Part shown: positions 1 through 6,366 of the stretch, piece by piece
Numbering within the stretch: the stretch's first letter is position 1
Layout: each line of letters opens with the position of its first letter
Assembly: GCA_027077185.1 (NCBI GenBank)
Contig: JALTGJ010000177.1
Location: forward strand, 3,765-11,684
Direction: 5' to 3'
DNA: 7,920 nucleotides
From: Spirochaetales bacterium
GTDB taxonomy: Bacteria > Spirochaetota > Spirochaetia > B11-G9
Translations under genes and position numbers: made by a program
Notes under the pieces: model-generated
Seen by the model: only the letters and a program-made list of their open reading frames with translations
The model's database searches: none
Told to the model about the DNA's origin: nothing

Positions 1-1
1 A

Positions 2-580
2 AGCAATAGCGAACCATTCCCGTTTGATATAAATATAATTCTTGTTAATTCAAATGAGGTAAATGCATTTGCATTACCAGGAGGAACAATAATAATATAT
101 TCAGGTATTTTTAAATTAGCTGATGACCCGGAAGAAGTAATTGCTGTTCTTGCTCATGAAATGGGTCATATATATTACAGAGATTCATATAATTCGGTAA
201 TAAACACTATGGGAATCCAGTTTCTTCTTTCCATAATAACAGGAGGAAACAGTGAGCTTGTTACTGAATTAATTAAACAACTTTTAACAACAAAATATTC
301 CCGTAAAGTTGAAGGAAGAGCAGATAAGTTTGCCTTAAAGCTACTATCTGACAGCGGGATTGATCCAATTTACATGGCACACTTCTTTGAACAGATGGAA
401 ACACTTTACAGTAACGATAAGGAAGAACCATCTGCCCTCCATTACTTTGAAACCCATCCCTCCGGAGAAAGTAGAATTGAAAAGGCAAAAAAAGCAAGCA
501 GTCTGTTTACAAAAAAAGAAACTGTACTTAAATTTAATTGGGATGAAATAAAAAAAGAACAGCCATCTTTTTTTAATTAA
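2..580 (+). CDS. M48-family zinc metallopeptidase, 3' part (5' end outside window)
   Basis: The frame is open from the left edge, so the first in-window ATG (161) is not the start: it is the Met inside the HEMGH zinc motif. Of 192 visible residues, NAFALPGG (21-28) is the strand motif that precedes the active site in M48 peptidases. HEMGH (52-56) supplies two zinc-ligand histidines and the catalytic Glu53. SRKVEGRAD supplies the third ligand, Glu104, and FETHPSGESRI (His152) matches the C-terminal HP..R signature of the family. By family knowledge these are envelope or membrane-associated proteases for protein quality control (HtpX, BepA and LoiP relatives). The visible part has no obvious membrane segment and no TPR tail, so it ends as a bare catalytic domain; a signal peptide or lipobox would lie off the window. 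The subfamily cannot be assigned. It converges on the next gene and its TAA stop overlaps that gene's stop. Confidence 0.93.
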   Translation, partial: SNSEPFPFDINIILVNSNEVNAFALPGGTIIIYSGIFKLADDPEEVIAVLAHEMGHIYYRDSYNSVINTMGIQFLLSIITGGNSELVTELIKQLLTTKYSRKVEGRADKFALKLLSDSGIDPIYMAHFFEQMETLYSNDKEEPSALHYFETHPSGESRIEKAKKASSLFTKKETVLKFNWDEIKKEQPSFFN

Positions 581-2631
581 AACCCGGGGAGTTTAAGTTT
601 TGGAACCTGATCAATTAATTTTGACGCTTTATCCTGAATTCCTGATTTCATGTCTGACTGTATTTCATCCTGCTTTGTGTTCAGAACATTCTGCATCCCA
701 TTTAAAGAGTCAATTTGCGAAAGAGATTCTACACCAAGCTTATCCATGGAGACATTAAGAGCCTCATTCTCTTTTAAAGAAGGCGCAATATAGTTCAGTA
801 ATTCTGTTTTAAGCTCCTCTTTTTTCGCAGCTGCAATTTTATTTATATATTCACCCATCTTCCCAACAAGGATTTCATCTATACTGGAACTTACTTTGAT
901 ATTTTTTATGCCCCTACTGTCTGCAACTATTTTCACTTTTAAATCTACCTGATCCACATTATCAAGAGCATCTTTTATAACAGTCGATATAAACCCATCC
1001 TTATCCACCTGCTCTATTACTATATCCTTCATTAAAATATCAAGGGTAGTTACAACTCCATCCAAATTATCCGATACTATGGATTTGCCTTGTATATCCG
1101 TCAGGGAACTCAGTTTTTTTATTTTTAAAGAAGGAATGCCTTTATCCAGTGAAATAGAATTTGAAGGGGAGATAATTTCCATTTCAAACTTTCTTTCAGC
1201 TTCAGAACGCATATCTAAAAAACCATCCAGCATAATACCTGATGAATTATTTTTCCAGTCTGCTGTAAATGTCAGCGGGTTAATGAGTTTATCCGGTTCA
1301 CTTGATACGGACCCAAGTTCTGCAGTTAAAACTCCCGAATTATTATCCCCTCCGGAAACAAAAATATGTTCGATAACAAAATCAGGATTATTTGAACCCG
1401 AAAAAGTAAAAACACGTCCGAACTTCCTGTGCAAACCTTTCTGCTTTTCGGTCTCATCCAGCTTTCTGTCCTGCAGTCTCTCATAAACATTCAATGCTTT
1501 AACGCCGTAATCATAATAATTATTCCATCTGTTACGAATATACTTTTCTGCTGCTGCAGAAACGAAAGACCGACCATCAGATGACGATAGATCCATTATA
1601 CTCTCAAGACGGTTTACATCCTTGTCTACTGAATTTTCAAGCAACTTATTTGTCTCTGAAAGATGCTTTCTTTCAGCCTCAAAATCATTCTTAAGAGTAA
1701 CAATTTCTGCTTTGGTTTCTGCAACCCGGGAATACACATCCGTAATTTTCTGCAGTACAAGCTGTCCCTCTGCAAGTGATCCTGTATCTTTAATGGATAC
1801 TGATTTTAAAGATGAAACCTGTTCTGATAAGTTATCAAGTTCACTGTTTTTCTCTGCAAAAATATTCTTCCATTTATTTTCTAAATTATTAAGTTCAATA
1901 TTTCCCTCATTAATCAAATTAAGGGATGTCAGACTACCCTTCTGTTCCTCTAATAGTGCTTTTAAATCAATATCATCAGCATCCAAAGAAAGAAAATCAA
2001 TTGCCTCAGCTGTTTTATCATCATTATTTTCCTTATTATCCAGGGGAGCCTCCGGCACAACACCATCAACTTCCCGTGGGGTATCCCAGCTAAAATCAGT
2101 TAGGGACATCTCCTCTATCCTAATTCGCTTACTAAGAAGCTCCGCCATACTTAATCTAAACTCAGAAGGTCCTGTTTCCATTAAATTACGGTTTGGATGA
2201 TCTGCATCTGCAATGGCCAGTGAATGATAGGAAAAAGCCCCATGTATTAGAGAAAAGTGAAGTCCGGTCAATTCTGCATTTGCCTGAAAAACTGATTCAA
2301 GACCTGTCTCCACTGCTCTGGTAAGTAATTTATCTTTATAAAATAAGTTGAAAATTAAAATTGATGCAATAATAAAAAGGACAACAAATCCTTTCCACCT
2401 GGAAATAAAACCCTTATTTTTTTTTATAGATTTTGAAAGAGTCCGTAGGCGTTCATAATCATCTTCAGGTATTTCTCTGATAATTTCCATTTTCCCATCA
2501 CTGTTCTCTATAAACAATTTATTTACCATCTCTCTTTCCTGAGGAATATGGATTCGTTTTATTATTTTTTTATTTAGAGCTTTAGGAGTATATTTTTTTC
2601 GGAAAAGTCCAGGTAGTATCTTCTTTTTCAT
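577..2631 (-). CDS. TIGR03545-family large coiled-coil membrane-anchored protein, function unknown
   Basis: This is a 684-residue protein of unknown function that I recognise as TIGR03545-like, mainly from its pairing with a TIGR03546-type neighbour and from its layout. A basic, presumably cytoplasmic N-terminus (1-80) is followed by one hydrophobic segment at about 81-98 (GFVVLFIIASILIFNLF). The rest is then probably periplasmic. Residues about 118-185 resemble the start of AsmA/DUF748-like proteins. A long charged heptad-rich stretch at about 223-345 should form a coiled coil. After it comes a beta-rich region with GRVFTFSG and PDFVIEHIFVSG (about 405-427), and an amphipathic helical tail ending in LPGF. 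There are no catalytic motifs, which suggests a structural or lipid-handling envelope role (inference only). The ATG is preceded by a modest GGGTG ribosome site at 2637-2641. It lies 22 bp after the small membrane gene and is presumably cotranscribed with it. A nine-A coding run sits just before the membrane segment. Confidence 0.85.
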   Translation of the reverse strand: MKKKILPGLFRKKYTPKALNKKIIKRIHIPQEREMVNKLFIENSDGKMEIIREIPEDDYERLRTLSKSIKKNKGFISRWKGFVVLFIIASILIFNLFYKDKLLTRAVETGLESVFQANAELTGLHFSLIHGAFSYHSLAIADADHPNRNLMETGPSEFRLSMAELLSKRIRIEEMSLTDFSWDTPREVDGVVPEAPLDNKENNDDKTAEAIDFLSLDADDIDLKALLEEQKGSLTSLNLINEGNIELNNLENKWKNIFAEKNSELDNLSEQVSSLKSVSIKDTGSLAEGQLVLQKITDVYSRVAETKAEIVTLKNDFEAERKHLSETNKLLENSVDKDVNRLESIMDLSSSDGRSFVSAAAEKYIRNRWNNYYDYGVKALNVYERLQDRKLDETEKQKGLHRKFGRVFTFSGSNNPDFVIEHIFVSGGDNNSGVLTAELGSVSSEPDKLINPLTFTADWKNNSSGIMLDGFLDMRSEAERKFEMEIISPSNSISLDKGIPSLKIKKLSSLTDIQGKSIVSDNLDGVVTTLDILMKDIVIEQVDKDGFISTVIKDALDNVDQVDLKVKIVADSRGIKNIKVSSSIDEILVGKMGEYINKIAAAKKEELKTELLNYIAPSLKENEALNVSMDKLGVESLSQIDSLNGMQNVLNTKQDEIQSDMKSGIQDKASKLIDQVPKLKLPGF

Positions 2632-2653
2632 ATTTACACCCTTTTTTTGTAAT

Positions 2654-3181
2654 CTAGGAAAGTAGTACTGATAGTTTATTAACCGATGAAGTTAATTTAG
2701 AAATAATTGGTACCCTTTTTATAGCCTTTACAAACTTACTTTCTGCAATTCGATAAGCAATTTTTACCCTATAAATTTTTACTAAAAATATACAAAGAAA
2801 GAAAACAGGCAGCCAGAGAATAATTCCTACAATAAAACCACCCATTACCATCGAATTATTAAAATTACTATATGGAATTAAGGGAATATTATTAAGCGCT
2901 GTAAAAAAATTATTCAACTGAGGAATATTAAGGACAAACCATCCAATTTGATCCAAAAATGGATCAAAAACTGAAATAAACAATTTAAACAGTCCCATAC
3001 TAAGCAGCATTGCGGCTATATTATGTTTAAGAAAAAAGGTAATAACAAATATACCAATCCATAATAGATTGCTCCCTGGTATTAATGCCAGCAGAAATCC
3101 AAACGCAATTCCTGAGGCAAGTTCAGAAGGACGGGAGTTACTGTTAAGGGCAACTATTAACTTTGCAATAAAAGAAATCAT
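2654..3181 (-). CDS. TIGR03546-family small integral membrane protein (DUF2062-like)
   Basis: This 175-residue, strongly hydrophobic protein shows the N-terminal pattern SELASGIAFGFLLALIPGSNLLW (residues 19-41), which resembles DUF2062-type membrane proteins and fits TIGR03546. Likely membrane segments are at about 22-50 (possibly a re-entrant or hairpin pair broken by the Pro-Gly at 35-36), 54-73 and 110-135. A basic tail (138-175) is probably cytoplasmic. The ATG has a strong GGAGGGG ribosome site at 3186-3192 with spacing of four bases. It is the upstream member of a tight pair with the large coiled-coil protein; families TIGR03545 and TIGR03546 are known to occur side by side. The biochemical role is unknown; a membrane partner or anchor for the large protein is inference. 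The gene may be driven by its own promoter or by read-through from the helicase gene 92 bp upstream. Confidence 0.85.
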   Translation of the reverse strand: MISFIAKLIVALNSNSRPSELASGIAFGFLLALIPGSNLLWIGIFVITFFLKHNIAAMLLSMGLFKLFISVFDPFLDQIGWFVLNIPQLNNFFTALNNIPLIPYSNFNNSMVMGGFIVGIILWLPVFFLCIFLVKIYRVKIAYRIAESKFVKAIKRVPIISKLTSSVNKLSVLLS

Positions 3182-3213
3182 ACTTCCCCTCCAATTGACC
3201 TGACCATAATAAT

Positions 3214-3242
3214 ATAATTATTTAATTATAGAACTAAGTCAA
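3214..3242 (-). promoter_or_regulatory. possible sigma-70-type promoter for the TIGR03546/TIGR03545 pair
   Basis: On the minus strand, TTGACT (3237-3242) lies 17 bp upstream of AATTAT (3214-3219), which is 5/6 and 4/6 against the consensus boxes. An exact TATAAT also occurs on this strand at 3225-3230, but it has no properly spaced -35 box. The stretch is very AT-rich, so chance matches are likely. It would give a leader of roughly 25-30 bases before the strong ribosome site. Confidence 0.25.
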
Positions 3243-3273
3243 GATAAGGAGGGGATTCCAGACTTAATTATTA

Positions 3274-4581
3274 TCAGGCGGACTGCCTGGTACGTTTATG
3301 AGGTCTGCTTTTTTTGGGTCCGAAAGCTCCCATAGAATTATTTTTTGATTTAAATTTAGCCGGTCTATTGGTATTATTTGTACCTTTTCCTGCCTGATTC
3401 CCCCTATTTTGGTTTCCTTTAACAGATTTATTCTCTGCAGGAGTTTCAAAAACAGGTTTAAACCCAATTACATTACCTTCAGGTATTGATGTATTTAACA
3501 GTTTTTCAATTTTTCTCAGATACGGCCTATCATCAGTAGAAACAAGCGATATCGCAATCCCGGACTTGCCAGCTCTACCTGTTCGACCTATTCTGTGTAT
3601 GTAATCTTCTGATATATTTGGTAAATCAAAATTAACAACATGACTTAGACCTTCCATATGAAGACCTCTTGCTGCAACATCTGTAGCAACCAGAGCCTGC
3701 ATATCTCCCTTCATAAAGGACTTAAGTGCACGTGCCCTGGCAGCCTGACTTTTATTACCATGAATAGCAGCCGAGGGGATCCCCCCCTTATTAAGCTGTG
3801 ATGTAAGACGGTTAGCTCCATGTTTTGTTCTTACAAAAATTAGAACACGATACCATGCTTCATCTTTTATAAGATAAGAAAGAAGATGCCGTTTCTGATT
3901 TTTTTCTACAAAATGTACAAGCTGTTCAACTTTCTCAGCAGGAGCATTTCTTTTTGTTACCTCAACAGAAACATAATCTCTAAGAATCCCCTTTGCGAGT
4001 TTTTTAATATCATTTCCATAAGTTGCAGAAAACATTAAATTCTGGCGTTGTTTTGGGAGAAAAGATATAATTTTCTGTATATCCTTAATAAACCCCATAT
4101 CAAGCATTCTATCTGCCTCATCAAGCACCAATATTTCCACTTTGGAAAGATTAATGGTTTTCTGTTGCAGGTGATCCAAAAGACGTCCAGGTGTAGCAAT
4201 TACTATATCGGTACCATTTCTTAGATTGGCAATTTGTGGATTTATTTTAACTCCGCCATATATTTTCATTGTATCCAATGATAAATATTTTCCATAATCC
4301 TGAAAACTCATCCCTACCTGATCTGCAAGCTCCCTTGTAGGTGTAACTATAAGAGCCCTTGGGCTTCTGGATCCATTAAAAGTTTTTTCACTTAGTCTTT
4401 CCAGTATAGGCAAAGCAAATGCCGCTGTTTTACCTGTACCGGTCTGAGCTCCGCCCAATACATCTTTTCCCCTTAAAATTGCAGGAATAGCCTGAGCCTG
4501 AATAGGCGTAGCTTTTGTATAGCCTCTTGAGCTTACAGCCCTAAGAAGCCCGGGTTTTAAACCCAATTCTTCGAATATCAT
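3274..4581 (-). CDS. rhlE: ATP-dependent RNA helicase RhlE (DEAD-box)
   Basis: This 435-residue DEAD-box RNA helicase uses ATP to unwind short RNA duplexes and remodel ribonucleoproteins, typically in ribosome assembly, RNA decay and cold growth. All core motifs are visible in order: Q motif with F3 and TPIQ (25-28); Walker A AQTGTGKT (45-52); PTRELA (81-86); GG (109-110); TPGR (130-133); DEAD (154-157); SAT (185-187); motif IV LIFVRTK (247-253); motif V ATDVAARG (299-306); motif VI HRIGRTGRAG (329-338). The GGAQTGTGKTAAFALPIL and NFDLPNISEDYIHRIGRTGRAG wording points to the RhlE subgroup rather than CsdA/DeaD or SrmB. From about residue 380 comes a low-complexity Asn/Lys/Arg-rich tail, a typical RNA-binding extension. 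Motif V reads ARGLH where most relatives have ARGLD or ARGID (His308). The ATG has an AGGAGA ribosome site at 4586-4591. The gene is divergent from the cold-shock gene, consistent with a shared cold-response role (inference). Confidence 0.95.
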   Translation of the reverse strand: MIFEELGLKPGLLRAVSSRGYTKATPIQAQAIPAILRGKDVLGGAQTGTGKTAAFALPILERLSEKTFNGSRSPRALIVTPTRELADQVGMSFQDYGKYLSLDTMKIYGGVKINPQIANLRNGTDIVIATPGRLLDHLQQKTINLSKVEILVLDEADRMLDMGFIKDIQKIISFLPKQRQNLMFSATYGNDIKKLAKGILRDYVSVEVTKRNAPAEKVEQLVHFVEKNQKRHLLSYLIKDEAWYRVLIFVRTKHGANRLTSQLNKGGIPSAAIHGNKSQAARARALKSFMKGDMQALVATDVAARGLHMEGLSHVVNFDLPNISEDYIHRIGRTGRAGKSGIAISLVSTDDRPYLRKIEKLLNTSIPEGNVIGFKPVFETPAENKSVKGNQNRGNQAGKGTNNTNRPAKFKSKNNSMGAFGPKKSRPHKRTRQSA

Positions 4582-4728
4582 TATTTCTCCTGGAAAAAAT
4601 GATAAAAAAATCCTAACATTAATATCAACATAACAATTCAGTACTTTTTATCATTCTTCCTAAACCAGCCCTGCAAAATTATATTGCTCCAGTCCAGGCA
4701 AAGTTCTGTTTATTTGTTTTTTATATGT

Positions 4729-4772
4729 TTTAGACCGGAAGTTAACACATTTGAGACTGGAAACTAACACAT
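4729..4772. repeat. two abutting 22-bp direct repeats, possible solo transposon end or operator
   Basis: Copy one is 4729-4750 and copy two is 4751-4772, with no gap. They match at 18 of 22 positions; the shared core is GGAA followed by TAACACAT. The sequences before and after do not continue the period. On the minus strand each unit begins ATGTGTTA and continues into TTTCC or CTTCC. Short tandem units starting with TGT are characteristic of the ends of IS21-family elements, so this could be an orphan end or a remnant. No transposase gene or opposite end is present in the window. Tandem binding sites for a regulator of the flanking genes are an equally simple reading. Confidence 0.6.
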
Positions 4773-4782
4773 AACCCAACTA

Positions 4783-4797
4783 AATGTAAAGTACATT
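4783..4797. promoter_or_regulatory. short palindrome, possible operator
   Basis: AATGTA and TACATT form a perfect 6-bp inverted repeat around AAG, 10 bases beyond the tandem repeat. It could bind a dimeric regulator, but a 6-bp palindrome in AT-rich DNA may be chance. Confidence 0.2.
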
Positions 4798-4942
4798 AAG
4801 AATTGCTGTATTTTTTTGCTGTTTTCCCCGGTTTCTTTTAATAAAAAAAATTATATTGAATGAAATGTAAAAAGCACCATTGATTAATTAACTGGATAAT
4901 TATAGCATAAACAAAATTTTAACGAGTAAGTAAGAGGTTACA

Positions 4943-5137
4943 ATGGCAACTGGAACAGTAAAATGGTTTAATTCATCAAAAGGATATGGTTTTATTCAGC
5001 AGGAAGGTGGAGATGACTTATTTGTACATACTAATGAAGTACAGGGTTTTATCGACGAAGGTGATCAGGTGGAATTTGAAGTAGGTGAAGGTCGAAAAGG
5101 ACCTTGTGCTACCGGTGTAAGAAAAGTTTCCGAATAA
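4943..5137 (+). CDS. csp: cold-shock-domain protein (CspA family)
   Basis: This 64-residue single-domain OB-fold protein binds single-stranded RNA or DNA and acts as an RNA chaperone in the cytoplasm. The family signature is complete: [15 protein letters not shown] (4-18) contains RNP1 (KGYGFI), and DLFVHTNEV (25-33) contains RNP2. The aromatic nucleic-acid-binding residues Trp8, Phe9, Tyr15, Phe17, Phe27 and His29 are all present. The length is at the usual minimum for the family (about 65-70 residues). The tail [12 protein letters not shown] matches the last beta strand, where most members read GPQA. The ATG follows an AAGAGG ribosome site by five bases. It is monocistronic, divergent from rhlE and closed by a strong intrinsic terminator. 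Family membership is certain; whether it is cold-induced and which paralogue it is cannot be told from sequence. Confidence 0.97.
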   Translation: MATGTVKWFNSSKGYGFIQQEGGDDLFVHTNEVQGFIDEGDQVEFEVGEGRKGPCATGVRKVSE

Positions 5138-5146
5138 AACAACGAC

Positions 5147-5190
5147 AGAGCCAATTTTAGATTAAGATATTCTAATATTGGCTCTTTTTT
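5147..5190 (+). terminator. rho-independent terminator of the cold-shock gene
   Basis: A perfect 9-bp outer stem (AGAGCCAAT at 5147-5155 with ATTGGCTCT at 5177-5185) continues, after one T-T mismatch, into a 5-bp inner stem (TTAGA 5157-5161 with TCTAA 5171-5175) around a 9-base loop. The transcript then ends in a run of U; counting the last stem base, six T lie at 5185-5190. It begins nine bases after the stop codon. In the opposite direction no U tract follows, so it should act only on the rightward transcript. Confidence 0.93.
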
Positions 5191-5313
5191 AACTTTTACT
5201 CCACACCTTAATTGTATATTCTAACTACATTCCAGCCGTATATAATAAAAACGTACGTCAACAAGTATTAAAAGTCAACATAAAATTTATACAGGGCTTT
5301 TTAAAATCGATAA

Positions 5314-6366
5314 TTATGGCCTGAATCTAATTGTAAACTCAGTTCCATCTACATTATTAAAATCCAGACGGCCTTCCAGCTGAGTTTCAGTCAGAAGGTA
5401 AATTAACTGCATTCCCAGGGTATTGCCCATTTTTATTTTTTCAATATCAGAAACACCTACACCATTATCAGATATCCTAAGAAGAATATCCTTATTATCA
5501 ACTATCATAGAAATTTTTATTGTATTGTTATTATTTAAAAGATCCGGAAAAGCATATTTTATAGAATTTGTTATGGCTTCATTTAAAATAAGCCCAATAC
5601 TTACTGCTTTTTTTGAATCCAGAACTATACTGTCAATTAAAATATCCAGTTTAACTACCTTCTCTTTCGAAGAATATGCTTCTATAAGTGACCTTGATAA
5701 ATCATCAATGAAAACATTCATAGGAAGAGAAGCAAAATCTCCGGTTTCATATAATTTTTCATGTAAAATAGCAAGAGTCTGAACTCTATCTCTACTTGCT
5801 TCCAAAATTTCTCTTGTTTTTTTATCATGAATATCCCCCACCTGTAAATTCAGCAGACTGGAAATAAGCTGGAAATTATTTTTTACTCTATGATGAATTT
5901 CCTTCATAAGAGTTTGGTTTAATAGGTTTGCCTCATCTAATTTTTTGTTTTTCTCACGGAGATCCATTATATCTTTAAACCTTGCACGGGATATAATAAT
6001 TGCTTTCTCAAGTTCCAACGGATCAAGGGGTTTATTTAAATAAGCACCAACACCTGCCTCCCCTGCGTCAATTATTATATCTCTATTTTCATAGGCAGTT
6101 AAAATAATAACAGGGACAGGGCAGCAGTCCATTATTTTCCTAGAAGCCTCCAGACCATTAAGTTTAGGCATTCTTATATCCATTAGAACAATATCCGGAT
6201 TTAAACTTTGGGTAAGCTCTACTGCACTTATACCATCAGTAGCTCTTGCAATAACCTCATAACCCTCTTCAATTAATTCACCCTCAATCATTTCAGAAAC
6301 AAGAAAGTCATCTTCTGCAATTAAAATTGTTAAATTTTTACTTTTTATATTCCTGGATTTCTGCAA
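5314..6366 (-). CDS. hybrid response regulator/histidine kinase (REC - HisKA_2 - HATPase_c)
   Basis: This soluble two-component protein has 350 residues from the TTG at 6364-6366. The receiver domain (about 10-130) has the acidic pocket Glu18-Asp19-Asp20, phosphoacceptor Asp63 in IVLMDIRMP, Thr90 and Lys112 (NKPLDP). A short helical linker leads to a HisKA_2 dimerisation/phosphotransfer segment, EIHHRVKNNFQLI, with phosphoacceptor His159. The HATPase domain follows, with N-box NEAITNS (Asn262, Asn267), G1 box DNGVG (300-304) and a C-terminal GTEFTIRF strand. There is no membrane segment and no DNA-binding output. I chose TTG because GGAGGTGG at 6372-6379 is ideally placed for it. The only in-frame ATG (6406-6408) has no ribosome site and would add 14 residues not needed by the fold. 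The gene overlaps the upstream kinase by 29 bases, suggesting translational coupling and a relay from that kinase to Asp63 (inference). The output target is not in the window. Confidence 0.92.
   Translation of the reverse strand: MQKSRNIKSKNLTILIAEDDFLVSEMIEGELIEEGYEVIARATDGISAVELTQSLNPDIVLMDIRMPKLNGLEASRKIMDCCPVPVIILTAYENRDIIIDAGEAGVGAYLNKPLDPLELEKAIIISRARFKDIMDLREKNKKLDEANLLNQTLMKEIHHRVKNNFQLISSLLNLQVGDIHDKKTREILEASRDRVQTLAILHEKLYETGDFASLPMNVFIDDLSRSLIEAYSSKEKVVKLDILIDSIVLDSKKAVSIGLILNEAITNSIKYAFPDLLNNNNTIKISMIVDNKDILLRISDNGVGVSDIEKIKMGNTLGMQLIYLLTETQLEGRLDFNNVDGTEFTIRFRP

Larger units (their letters stand above)
4582..4942. other. divergent intergenic region between rhlE and the cold-shock gene
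   Basis: These 361 bases hold no credible open reading frame and must contain the promoters of two divergent genes. On the minus strand an exact TATAAT lies at 4678-4683, about 100 bases before rhlE, but I see no good -35 box for it. On the plus strand TTGATT (4880-4885) with TAGCAT (4903-4908) at 17-bp spacing, or TATATT at 4852-4857 without a clear -35, are weak candidates for the cold-shock gene. The AAGAGG ribosome site of that gene is at 4932-4937. I found no sequence matching the enterobacterial cold box. A 22-bp tandem repeat and a short palindrome in the middle are listed separately. Confidence 0.6.

Noticed and set aside
161..163. ATG as the start of the peptidase
   Set aside because: This Met lies inside the HEMGH zinc-binding motif; the upstream frame encodes the expected NAFALPGG motif.
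579..603. AAAAC/GTTTT inverted repeat after the peptidase stop
   Set aside because: Five AT-rich pairs with a 13-base loop inside the coding sequence of the convergent gene; too weak for a terminator.
1079..2200. Open frames on the strand opposite the TIGR03545 gene
   Set aside because: Serine-rich translations lacking domains or ribosome sites; they mirror the coding strand of a well-supported gene.
3275..3289. Hairpin CAGGC/GCCTG overlapping the end of rhlE
   Set aside because: Only a 5-bp stem with a 5-base loop, and no U tract follows on the minus strand, so it is not a convincing terminator.
3264..3467. Overlapping short frame inside the 3' end of rhlE
   Set aside because: Same strand, different frame, no ribosome site, and it lies in the low-complexity tail region of rhlE.
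5241..5246. TATAAT on the plus strand downstream of csp
   Set aside because: No -35 box at proper spacing and no rightward gene follows.
5257..5280. Two GTCAACA copies 17 bases apart downstream of the csp terminator
   Set aside because: Seven-base repeats in AT-rich DNA with no associated gene start nearby; both flanking genes end here. Not distinguishable from chance.
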